This document shows positions 1 to 5,332 of a DNA stretch of 7,400 nucleotides, one piece after another. The notes beneath the pieces were generated by a model, which was not told the origin of the DNA, ran no database searches, and saw only the letters and a list, made by a program, of their open reading frames with translations. A program made the position numbers and the translations under genes. How positions within the stretch are numbered: position 1 is the stretch's first letter; each line of letters begins with the position of its first letter. The DNA comes from Hyphomicrobiales bacterium (GTDB lineage: Bacteria; Pseudomonadota; Alphaproteobacteria; Rhizobiales; Beijerinckiaceae): positions 1-7,400 of the forward strand of contig JAQGJO010000188.1 of NCBI GenBank assembly GCA_028290595.1. Reading direction: 5' to 3'.

Positions 1-57
1 GCGGCGATCATCGATTTCTACAAGGAACACCGGCTCAAGTTCATCGCCGAATCCTGA
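1..57 (+). CDS. 3' end of upstream gene, probably pyruvate phosphate dikinase/PEP synthase regulatory kinase-pyrophosphorylase (partial)
   Basis: Frame 1 is open from the window edge and encodes 18 residues ending in HRLKFIAES before a TGA at 55-57. The tail is too short to identify by itself. The inference rests on gene order: in many Hyphomicrobiales the gene just upstream of maf encodes the DUF299 kinase/pyrophosphorylase, which switches PEP synthase or pyruvate phosphate dikinase by reversible threonine phosphorylation. The residues AAIIDFY fit the C-terminal helix of that family. It ends 24 bp before maf on the same strand, so the two may be cotranscribed. A different upstream gene cannot be excluded. 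Confidence 0.5.
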   Translation, partial: AAIIDFYKEHRLKFIAES

Positions 58-81
58 GTCATATCAAGCGCAAGAATCCAT

Positions 82-711
82 ATGAACGATCGCTCTTCCG
101 CTCCCGCTCTGTGGCTTGCGCCGCGGCCGCTTGTGCTGGCCTCTGGCAGCGCCTCGCGGCGCAAGATTCTCGGCGAAGCCAATATTCCTTTCGACGTTCA
201 TCCCTCGCAGGTCGATGAGCGCGCGATCGAAGCGCAGGCTGCACAAATCCCACCGCCGCAGCTTGCTTTACAACTGGCGCGGGCCAAGGCGCTCGATGTC
301 GCCAAGGCGCACAGCGGCCGCCTGGTGCTTGGCGCCGACCAGCTTTTGTCCGACGACGACGGCATCGTTCACAAGGCCGGCGATCGCGAAGAGGCCGCTG
401 TGACTTTGCAGCGGCTTTCCGGCCGCAGCCATGTTCTCAACGGTGCGATCTGTCTGGTGCGCGACGGTATTGTTGTGTTTGAAACCGTCACGATGGCGCG
501 CATGACCGTGCGCGCGCTGTCGGAGGCTTTCATCGCCGATTATCTTAGCCTCTGCGGCGATGAGATTCTGGGCTCGGTCGGCTGCTATCATATCGAGGCG
601 ATTGGCGTTCATCTCTTCTCTGCGATAGAGGGAGATCAATGGACCATTCGCGGCCTGCCGATTCTGCCTTTGCTGGAATTTCTGCGCGATGAAAATTATC
701 TCCGCGTTTAG
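82..711 (+). CDS. maf: Maf family nucleoside triphosphate pyrophosphatase
   Basis: The 209-residue product matches the Maf/YhdE/YceF fold, whose members hydrolyse non-canonical or modified NTPs to NMP and pyrophosphate in the cytoplasm. Visible signatures are LASGSASRRKIL (residues 19-30, the SxSxRR phosphate-binding loop), VDE (44-46), GADQLL (84-89, holding the conserved acidic residue), SGRSH (113-117) and the C-terminal block with GLP (191-193). The block LGSVGCY...EAIGVHLF resembles E. coli YceF (m7GTP-specific) more than YhdE (dTTP/UTP-specific), which lacks that pattern; this substrate inference is tentative. There are about 17 residues ahead of the usual family start. ATG 82 is the first usable start, with only a weak purine-rich stretch before it. 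It is followed 9 bp later by coaE, where relatives often have aroE. Confidence 0.93.
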   Translation: MNDRSSAPALWLAPRPLVLASGSASRRKILGEANIPFDVHPSQVDERAIEAQAAQIPPPQLALQLARAKALDVAKAHSGRLVLGADQLLSDDDGIVHKAGDREEAAVTLQRLSGRSHVLNGAICLVRDGIVVFETVTMARMTVRALSEAFIADYLSLCGDEILGSVGCYHIEAIGVHLFSAIEGDQWTIRGLPILPLLEFLRDENYLRV

Positions 712-720
712 GCGAAAATC

Positions 721-1305
721 ATGCTGATCGTCGGCCTCACCGGCTCGATCGGCATGGGCAAATCGGCGACAGCTACGATCTTTCGCGAGCTCGGCGTTCC
801 CGTGCATGATTCCGACAGCGCCGTGCATGAACTCTATCGCGGCGAGGCGGCGCCGCTGATCGAGCAGGCGTTTCCCGGCGTCACCACCGACGGCGTCGTC
901 GACCGGCAAAAGCTCGGCGCCCGTGTAATCGGCGACGCGGAAGCCATGCGGCGTCTCGAGACCATCGTGCATCCGCTTGTCGGCGCCCATCGCGAAGCGT
1001 TCCTCGCACGCAGCCGCGCGGCGGGCGCGCCTCTGGTTGTGCTTGATATTCCGCTGCTGTTTGAAATCGGCGGCGAAAAGGATGTCGACGTGATCGTCGT
1101 GGTCACTGCCGACGAGAAGAAACAGCGCGCCCGCGTCATGAGCCGACCCGGCATGACGGCGGAAAAATTCAGTGCAATTCTCGCCAAACAAACGCCCGAT
1201 GCGGTCAAGCGGCGCAAAGCTCATTATACTATCGACACCGGCCATGGATTCGTAAAAGCCAAAGCGCAGGTGAAGGACTTTCTGGCTTCGCTTGCCGGCC
1301 GGTAG
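721..1305 (+). CDS. coaE: Dephospho-CoA kinase
   Basis: This cytoplasmic enzyme phosphorylates the ribose 3'-hydroxyl of dephospho-CoA with ATP, the last step of coenzyme A synthesis. The protein has 194 residues, near the family norm of about 200. The Walker A P-loop [11 protein letters not shown] is at residues 5-15. DSD at 30-32 matches the conserved acidic DxD after the second strand, RLETIVHP (78-85) and [10 protein letters not shown] (106-115) are core CoaE blocks, and [11 protein letters not shown] (136-146) followed by ILAKQ is the lid region with its arginines. ATG 721 starts 9 bp after the maf stop, implying one transcript. A small inverted repeat (TTGCC at 1292-1296 with GGCAA at 1305-1309) straddles the stop codon but has no T-run, so it is not a convincing terminator. 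Confidence 0.97.
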   Translation: MLIVGLTGSIGMGKSATATIFRELGVPVHDSDSAVHELYRGEAAPLIEQAFPGVTTDGVVDRQKLGARVIGDAEAMRRLETIVHPLVGAHREAFLARSRAAGAPLVVLDIPLLFEIGGEKDVDVIVVVTADEKKQRARVMSRPGMTAEKFSAILAKQTPDAVKRRKAHYTIDTGHGFVKAKAQVKDFLASLAGR

Positions 1306-1369
1306 GCAATGGTTCGGAAAATTGAGTCATGCCAGCACGATTGGATGAGCGTCGCTCGAAGGACTTTAG

Positions 1370-2098
1370 ATGTCGCTGCGTGAAATCGTTCTCGATACGG
1401 AAACCACCGGCCTCGATCCGGGCACCGGCGACCGGCTCGTCGAAATCGGCTGTGTCGAACTGCTCAATCTGATTCCCAGCGGCCAGACGTTTCACGCCTA
1501 CCTCGATCCCGATCGCGACATGCCCGACGAGGCGTTTCGCGTGCATGGACTGTCGCGCGAGTTCCTGACCGGTAAACCGCACTTCAACGATGTCGTCGAC
1601 GATTTTCTGGCCTTCATTGGTGAAGACCGGCTGGTGATTCACAACGCCGAATTCGACATCAAATTCCTCAATGCCGAACTGTCGCGCATTGCCCGGCCGC
1701 ATTTGATGATGGACCGGGTCGTCAACACGCTGTCGATCGCGCGACGCAAACATCCCGGCGCATCGAATTCTCTCGATGCGCTGTGCGCGCGCTATCGCAT
1801 CGACAATTCACGCCGCACCAAACACGGCGCCTTGCTCGATTCGGAAATTCTCGCCGAGGTCTATGCCGAACTGCTCGGCGGCCGCCAGTCGAACCTCGTG
1901 CTCAGCGAGACACGCTCGATCATCGAGGAACAGGCGGCTCAGCCGCTGCTGAAAATCCGCGAGACCGTGCTGGCTGTCACTGTCGAAGAAATTGAGCTCA
2001 CCGCGCATGCGGCGTTCATCGACAGCATTGGTGAAAAGGCGATATGGCGCCAATTCACCAAAGTTGAGGACGATAAATCCGTACGCGGCGTCGGCTGA
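1370..2098 (+). CDS. dnaQ: DNA polymerase III epsilon subunit, 3'-5' proofreading exonuclease
   Basis: The 242-residue protein is almost the same length as E. coli DnaQ (243) and carries all three exonuclease motifs. Exo I is LDTETTG with D9 and E11. Exo II is HNAEFD with D96. Exo III is KHGALLDSEIL with H152 and D157, making it the DEDDh type. It removes misincorporated nucleotides within the Pol III core, bound to the alpha subunit. GGRQSNLVL (170-178) sits where E. coli has its QTSMAF beta-clamp-binding motif, so QSNLVL is a likely clamp contact (inference). The C-terminal 60 residues would be the flexible alpha-binding tail. ATG 1370 is preceded by GAAGGA at 1358-1363 with a 6-nt gap, a good ribosome-binding site that supports the start. 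The gene ends 4 bp from the convergent secB stop. Confidence 0.97.
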   Translation: MSLREIVLDTETTGLDPGTGDRLVEIGCVELLNLIPSGQTFHAYLDPDRDMPDEAFRVHGLSREFLTGKPHFNDVVDDFLAFIGEDRLVIHNAEFDIKFLNAELSRIARPHLMMDRVVNTLSIARRKHPGASNSLDALCARYRIDNSRRTKHGALLDSEILAEVYAELLGGRQSNLVLSETRSIIEEQAAQPLLKIRETVLAVTVEEIELTAHAAFIDSIGEKAIWRQFTKVEDDKSVRGVG

Positions 2099-2102
2099 GC
2101 GC

Positions 2103-2594
2103 TTAAGCGGTCGCCTGCGGGTTCGCCTGCAACTGCTCCATGCGCTGGCGATACAGCGCGACGAAGTCGATCGGGTCGAGCAGCAGCGGCGGGAAGCCGC
2201 CATTGCGCACCGCTTCGGCGATGATCTGGCGCGCGAACGGGAACAGCAGGCGCGGGCATTCGATCCACACCACCGGATGGATTTCGGCCTGCGGAATGTT
2301 CTGCAGCTTGAAGACGCCGCCGTAGTTCAGTTCGAATTTGAACAGCGTGTTGGCGCCTTCGCCGGCGGACCCTTCGAGCATCAGGTTGACGTCGTAATCG
2401 GTCTCGGAAAGCTGGTTGGCGTTGACGTTCACCTGGATCGAAATGTTCGGTGCTTCCGACTGCGGCGCCAGCGATTGCGGCGCGTTCGGGTTTTCGAACG
2501 ACAGGTCCTTGGTATACTGGATCAGCACATTGAGCTGCGGCAGGGCGCCGGTGTCTGCCCCATTACCCGCGCCGTTCGTCCCATTCTCAGCCAT
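2103..2594 (-). CDS. secB: Protein-export chaperone SecB
   Basis: SecB is a tetrameric cytosolic chaperone that keeps preproteins unfolded and passes them to SecA. The 163-residue sequence shows the family blocks in order: [10 protein letters not shown] (27-36), FELNYGGVF (87-95), [13 protein letters not shown] (112-124) and [13 protein letters not shown] (132-144). The first 18 residues are a Gly/Asn/Ala-rich tail and the last 10 an uncharged Gln/Ala-rich tail, both typical of alphaproteobacterial SecB. On the minus strand AAGGA (2602-2606) lies 7 nt before the ATG, a strong ribosome-binding site that fixes the start. fxsA lies 106 bp upstream on the same strand. That gap is GC-rich with no clear terminator, so readthrough from fxsA or a separate promoter is possible. 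Confidence 0.97.
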   Translation of the reverse strand: MAENGTNGAGNGADTGALPQLNVLIQYTKDLSFENPNAPQSLAPQSEAPNISIQVNVNANQLSETDYDVNLMLEGSAGEGANTLFKFELNYGGVFKLQNIPQAEIHPVVWIECPRLLFPFARQIIAEAVRNGGFPPLLLDPIDFVALYRQRMEQLQANPQATA

Positions 2595-2700
2595 CGAACT
2601 GTCCTTAAATTCCTGCCACCGGCCGCCTGCGTGCCGCCGCTCGTCTCTTGGGGCCGCCGCCTACCATGATTGCGTCCGGCACACAAACCACTGACGGAAT

Positions 2701-3129
2701 TTATTGAGACGACCATTCGTCCGGGCGCAAATCCATGGTTTTATCAGCCGGCCTGCCCCCAGTCGGCGGGGCCCGATCCCCGTGCACCGGCATCAGCCAG
2801 GCGCGCCAGCCGATCAGGGCACTGATCAATCCCACCAGATCGGTGACGAAGCCGGGCAAAATCATCAGGATTGCGCCGGCTGTGGCAAATCCGCCCGCAT
2901 AGAGCCCGTCGAACCGGAAACTGGTCGCCGACGCCGCGGATTCGCTCATTGCCTGCAGCAGGCCTTGCCCGAGCCGCTTCAGGACAAAGACCCCCGCGAC
3001 AATTGAGCCGATTCCGATGGAAAAAGCCGCCAGCCATCCTAAATTGGAGATGACCAGCCCATAGGCCGCGATTTCGACCAGAACCAGGACTATAAAGAAC
3101 AGGCTTCCTAAAAAGCGGGGCTGCATCAT
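2701..3129 (-). CDS. fxsA: FxsA family inner-membrane protein
   Basis: FxsA proteins are small polytopic membrane proteins. In E. coli, overproduced FxsA relieves F-plasmid exclusion of phage T7; the normal role is not settled. From the start chosen here the protein has 142 residues. Hydrophobic segments lie at about 7-27 and 31-51, with a longer helix-hairpin stretch at about 76-111 containing LPGFVTD (91-97), the best-conserved FxsA block. The cytoplasmic tail is polar and ends in DLRPDEW. An in-frame ATG at 3165 would add 12 residues (MCPNVWSSRARR), but family members begin just before the first membrane helix and no ribosome-binding site precedes 3165. I therefore prefer 3129, with 3126 equally possible. 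It is transcribed divergently from the Tim44-like gene and toward secB. Confidence 0.9.
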   Translation of the reverse strand: MMQPRFLGSLFFIVLVLVEIAAYGLVISNLGWLAAFSIGIGSIVAGVFVLKRLGQGLLQAMSESAASATSFRFDGLYAGGFATAGAILMILPGFVTDLVGLISALIGWRAWLMPVHGDRAPPTGGRPADKTMDLRPDEWSSQ

Positions 3130-3228
3130 CCGGCGTGCTCTCGAACTCCAAACATTCGGGCACATTACTACCCGACCCGGAGATCATTTTGAAATTTGCG
3201 ATCAATTTGTATTTTGAGCGTATATTTT

Positions 3229-3244
3229 GGGGTTGCGTAACCCC
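3229..3244. repeat. Perfect short inverted repeat GGGGTTGCGTAACCCC
   Basis: Six-base arms GGGGTT and AACCCC flank a 4-nt centre GCGT, so it can be read as an operator-like palindrome or a small RNA hairpin. It lies directly after the AT-rich promoter-like segment. On neither strand is it followed by a T-run, so it is not an intrinsic terminator. A second ACCCCG follows immediately in tandem (3240-3251). Confidence 0.6.
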
Positions 3245-3249
3245 GACCC

Positions 3250-3303
3250 CGGCAAGATAACGGGCACCAACGGCAAAGATACGGCAAGTTAGGACACGGC
3301 AAG
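3250..3303 (+). repeat. Cluster of four CGGCAA repeats
   Basis: CGGCAAG or CGGCAAA occurs at 3250-3256, 3271-3277, 3282-3288 and 3297-3303, four copies in 54 bp on one strand. The first two units extend into a longer imperfect repeat, with GGCAAGATAACGG at 3251-3263 against GGCAAAGATACGG at 3272-3284. Spacings of 21, 11 and 15 bp do not follow one helical period. It could be a multi-site binding region in DNA or RNA, or a decayed tandem duplication. No known regulator motif is recognised. Confidence 0.45.
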
Positions 3304-3310
3304 CATTTAG

Positions 3311-3357
3311 AGCGGAACGCGAAATAGTAGGTAAGGATTTTTCGCGACAATTCCGCT
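3311..3357. repeat. Long imperfect inverted repeat (14-bp stem with a 4-nt bulge)
   Basis: The left arm AGCGGAACGCGAAA (3311-3324) pairs fully with TTTCGCG (3340-3346) plus TTCCGCT (3351-3357), leaving ACAA (3347-3350) as a one-sided bulge and a 15-nt loop at 3325-3339. The loop contains AAGGA (3333-3337). The repeat ends 41 nt before the Tim44-like start and would fold strongly in an mRNA leader. No T-run follows on either strand, so it is not a canonical terminator. Its overall look, TTTAGAGC at the left edge and complementary GC-rich arms, recalls intergenic palindromic repeats scattered in Hyphomicrobiales genomes, so a degenerate member of such a family is the main alternative to a dedicated leader structure. 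Confidence 0.6.
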
Positions 3358-3381
3358 GTAGACGATGAAAACGACCTAAAG

Positions 3382-3407
3382 CGATATGCAGGAGCGACAT
3401 GCAGGAG
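3382..3407 (+). repeat. 13-bp tandem duplication covering ribosome-binding site and start codon of the Tim44-like gene
   Basis: CGATATGCAGGAG (3382-3394) is followed immediately by CGACATGCAGGAG (3395-3407), identical at 12 of 13 positions. The ATG at 3399 in the second unit starts the Tim44-like protein, and AGGAG of the first unit (3390-3394) is its ribosome-binding site with a short 4-nt gap. The ATG in the first unit (3386) is out of frame and would encode only nine residues before a TGA at 3413-3415. Confidence 0.75.
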
Positions 3408-4139
3408 CCATTTGACGTCACAACGATCATATTTGCGTTGCTGGCGGTCTTTGTCGTCTGGAAACTGCGTTCCATCCTCGGGACGCGGAACGGACCTGAT
3501 AAACCCCGCGCGGAACGTCTCAGTGTACCGGGCACGGCCCCGGGCCGAGCGCCCACGGGCGATAATGTCGTCGTGCGCCTGCCGGGCGCCGCCAATGACG
3601 CCGGTGCGGCGTCGACGCCGACCGCCGATGCCGATGGCCGCTGGGATGCCTATACCGACCGCGGCTCGCAGGTCTGGGAAGGCCTCGACCAGCTCGTCTC
3701 CATGGATCGCACCTTCGACCCCAAGACGTTTATCGGCGGCGCTAAATCCGCCTATGAGATGATCATCACCGCCTACGCGGCCGGTGATCGCCAGGCGCTC
3801 AAGGGCCTGCTCGCCAAGGATGTCTACGACAGTTTCACCCAGGCCATTACCGATCGCGAAAGCCGCGGCGAGAAGGTCGAGACCACGTTCGTGTCCATCG
3901 ACAAGGCGCAGATCGTCGACATCAACACCCGCACCAAGGTCGTGCAGGTTTCGATGCGCTTCGTCAGCAAGCTGATCACCGCGACGCGCGACAGTGGCGG
4001 CAAGGTCATCGACGGCAATCCCGAACAGGTGGTCGATCTCGTCGATGTCTGGACGTTTGAACGCGACGTCACCACGCGCGATCCGAACTGGCGTCTGGTC
4101 GGCGTCGCCGATAACCAGCATTCAACCGGCGGGCATTGA
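3399..4139 (+). CDS. timA: Tim44/TimA family putative adaptor protein, membrane anchored
   Basis: The 246-residue protein has an N-terminal membrane helix (about residues 7-22, IFALLAVFVVWKL). A low-complexity linker rich in Gly, Pro, Ala and Asp follows (about 28-80), then a Tim44-like domain from about 107 to 240. That domain includes AYEMIITAYAAGD (118-130), LAKDVYDSF (138-146) and the terminal WTFERD...PNWRLVGVADN. Mitochondrial Tim44 tethers Hsp70 to the import channel; the bacterial homologue in Caulobacter was named TimA and is inner-membrane associated, but its client is not established. With one N-terminal helix the domain probably faces the cytoplasm (inference). ATG 3399 has AGGAG 4 nt upstream. 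Its stop overlaps the mltA start by 4 nt, and secB, another export-related gene, lies nearby in divergent orientation. Confidence 0.9.
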   Translation: MQEPFDVTTIIFALLAVFVVWKLRSILGTRNGPDKPRAERLSVPGTAPGRAPTGDNVVVRLPGAANDAGAASTPTADADGRWDAYTDRGSQVWEGLDQLVSMDRTFDPKTFIGGAKSAYEMIITAYAAGDRQALKGLLAKDVYDSFTQAITDRESRGEKVETTFVSIDKAQIVDINTRTKVVQVSMRFVSKLITATRDSGGKVIDGNPEQVVDLVDVWTFERDVTTRDPNWRLVGVADNQHSTGGH

Positions 4140-5332
4140 ACCAGCGACTCAGATATCCTCCTGTCCGAACTGTGGTAGATAAACTCGTCTGCCTTTGTCT
4201 GATGGCGGGTCTGATGTCTGGGTCGATCTCTGAAACAAGTCTCGCTGACGATCTGAACAGCAAGGCTGTTCTGCAGGAAGTCGCCTTCGACGATCTGCAC
4301 GGCTTTGCCGATGACGATCATCTTGCCGCCTGGAACGCCTTTCAGAAATCCTGCCGCTACAGCCTTGCCGGCCTTGCCGCCGTGCGCATCGGCGCGGCGC
4401 CAAGCCCGGCGTTTCTGCAGCTCTGCGCCGATGTCGAGAAGCTTCCGGCGCCGGTCACCGCCGCCGAAGCACGGCACTGCTTCCAGACGTTTTTCAAACC
4501 TTATCGCATTGCGCCTGTGCCCGGCGCTAATCCTTATGACGATGGTTTCCTCACCGGCTATTACGAGCCGGAAGTCGCAGGCTCGCTGCAGCAGACGCAA
4601 GAATTCTCCGAACCGATCCTGTCGCTGCCTGATGACATTGCCTATGCCTCTTCCAATGCGGCCGATGCCGCGCCCATCCTGCCGACGCGCAGCGAGATCG
4701 ATGGCGGCGCCTTGAAAGGCCGCGCCAATCCCGTTGTCTTTGTGCGCGATGGCATCGAGGCCTTCATGATTCAGGTGCAGGGATCGGCGCGGATCAGATT
4801 GTCCGACGGCACTTTGGTGCGGCTGGGCTATGCCGGCCGCAACGGCCATCCCTATACGTCGATCGGCAAGGCGCTGGTCGACGAGGGTCAGATTCCCATG
4901 AGCGAAATGTCGCTCAACCGGCTGAAGGCCTGGGTCAGGGACAACGGCCAGGGTGCCAATGGCGCCGGGCGCAAGCTGATGCAGCGCAATCGCTCTTATG
5001 TTTTCTTCAAGCGCTCCGATGCGCTGGCTCCCGATCAGGGACCGATCGGTGGCGAGGGCGTCGAGCTGACGCCGCTGCGCTCGATCGCGGTCGATCGCAG
5101 ATTATGGGCCTATGGATTGCCGTTCTGGATCGATGCCGAATTGCCCGGCGCCGAGACTGCAACCACGCCATTGCGCCGGCTGATGATCGCGCAGGACACC
5201 GGCACGGCCATCGTCGGCGCCGCGCGCGCCGATATTTTTTACGGCACCGGCGAACAAGCCGGCATTGCCGCGGGCAATATCAGGCACAGGGGCACGTTCT
5301 ACGTTCTTCTGCCGCGCACGGTGCGCCCGTGA
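4136..5332 (+). CDS. mltA: Membrane-bound lytic murein transglycosylase A
   Basis: MltA cleaves the MurNAc-GlcNAc bond of peptidoglycan in the periplasm, forming 1,6-anhydro-MurNAc. The 398-residue product shows LTGYYEPEV (139-147), PTRSEID (183-189), FMIQVQGSARIRLSDG (210-225) and NRSYVFF (285-291). The C-terminal 3D domain has AQDTGTAIVGAARADIFYG (352-370), where D354 and D366 are the candidates for the catalytic Asp of the family. A hydrophobic segment at 17-28 followed by SLADD fits a Sec signal peptide cleaved near residue 38. Cys19 and Cys21 are present but not in a proper lipobox, so lipidation as in E. coli is doubtful. The TTG at 4136 overlaps the upstream TGA (TTGA, 4136-4139). GTG 4172 in the same frame is a reasonable alternative that gives a more compact signal peptide. 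Confidence 0.95.
   Translation: MNQRLRYPPVRTVVDKLVCLCLMAGLMSGSISETSLADDLNSKAVLQEVAFDDLHGFADDDHLAAWNAFQKSCRYSLAGLAAVRIGAAPSPAFLQLCADVEKLPAPVTAAEARHCFQTFFKPYRIAPVPGANPYDDGFLTGYYEPEVAGSLQQTQEFSEPILSLPDDIAYASSNAADAAPILPTRSEIDGGALKGRANPVVFVRDGIEAFMIQVQGSARIRLSDGTLVRLGYAGRNGHPYTSIGKALVDEGQIPMSEMSLNRLKAWVRDNGQGANGAGRKLMQRNRSYVFFKRSDALAPDQGPIGGEGVELTPLRSIAVDRRLWAYGLPFWIDAELPGAETATTPLRRLMIAQDTGTAIVGAARADIFYGTGEQAGIAAGNIRHRGTFYVLLPRTVRP

Larger units (their letters stand above)
3166..3398. promoter_or_regulatory. Divergent intergenic region with AT-rich promoter-like core
   Basis: This gap separates fxsA (-) from the Tim44-like gene (+) and should hold promoters for both. Positions 3183-3228 are strikingly AT-rich against the GC-rich genome. 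A possible rightward promoter is TTGCGA at 3196-3201 with TATATT at 3221-3226; the 19-bp spacer is longer than ideal, so the assignment is weak. If it is right, the Tim44-like mRNA would have a leader of roughly 165 nt containing two inverted repeats and a CGGCAA cluster, listed separately. No convincing leftward promoter could be picked by eye. No sRNA, tRNA or small protein-coding gene is evident. Confidence 0.45.

Noticed and set aside
268..1245. 325-codon open frame on the minus strand opposite maf and coaE
   Set aside because: It is fully antisense to two well-recognised genes; its His/Arg/Asp-rich translation shows no family features and is the usual by-product of GC-rich codon bias.
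1292..1309. Inverted repeat over the coaE stop codon as a terminator
   Set aside because: Only a 5-bp stem with an 8-nt loop and no following T-run.
1345..1383. Twelve-residue open frame overlapping the dnaQ start, with palindrome GAGCGTCGCTC at 1347-1357
   Set aside because: No ribosome-binding site for it, and a short GC-rich palindrome of this size is expected by chance; not enough for a leader peptide or operator call.
1992..2669. Plus-strand open frame across secB and the secB upstream gap
   Set aside because: It is opposite SecB, which has full-length family motifs and a strong ribosome-binding site; the plus-strand translation is Arg-rich and unlike any protein.
2522..2716. 64-codon minus-strand frame covering the fxsA-secB gap
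   Set aside because: Half of it overlaps secB in another frame, the composition is Arg/Gly-rich and no family is recognisable.
3386..3415. Nine-residue upstream open frame overlapping the Tim44-like start
   Set aside because: It arises directly from the 13-bp duplication and lacks a good ribosome-binding site; kept only as part of that finding.
3168..4849. Two long minus-strand open frames (3168-4121 and 3824-4849) opposite timA and mltA
   Set aside because: They overlap each other and confidently identified plus-strand genes and have no recognisable domains or ribosome-binding sites; they are codon-bias shadows.
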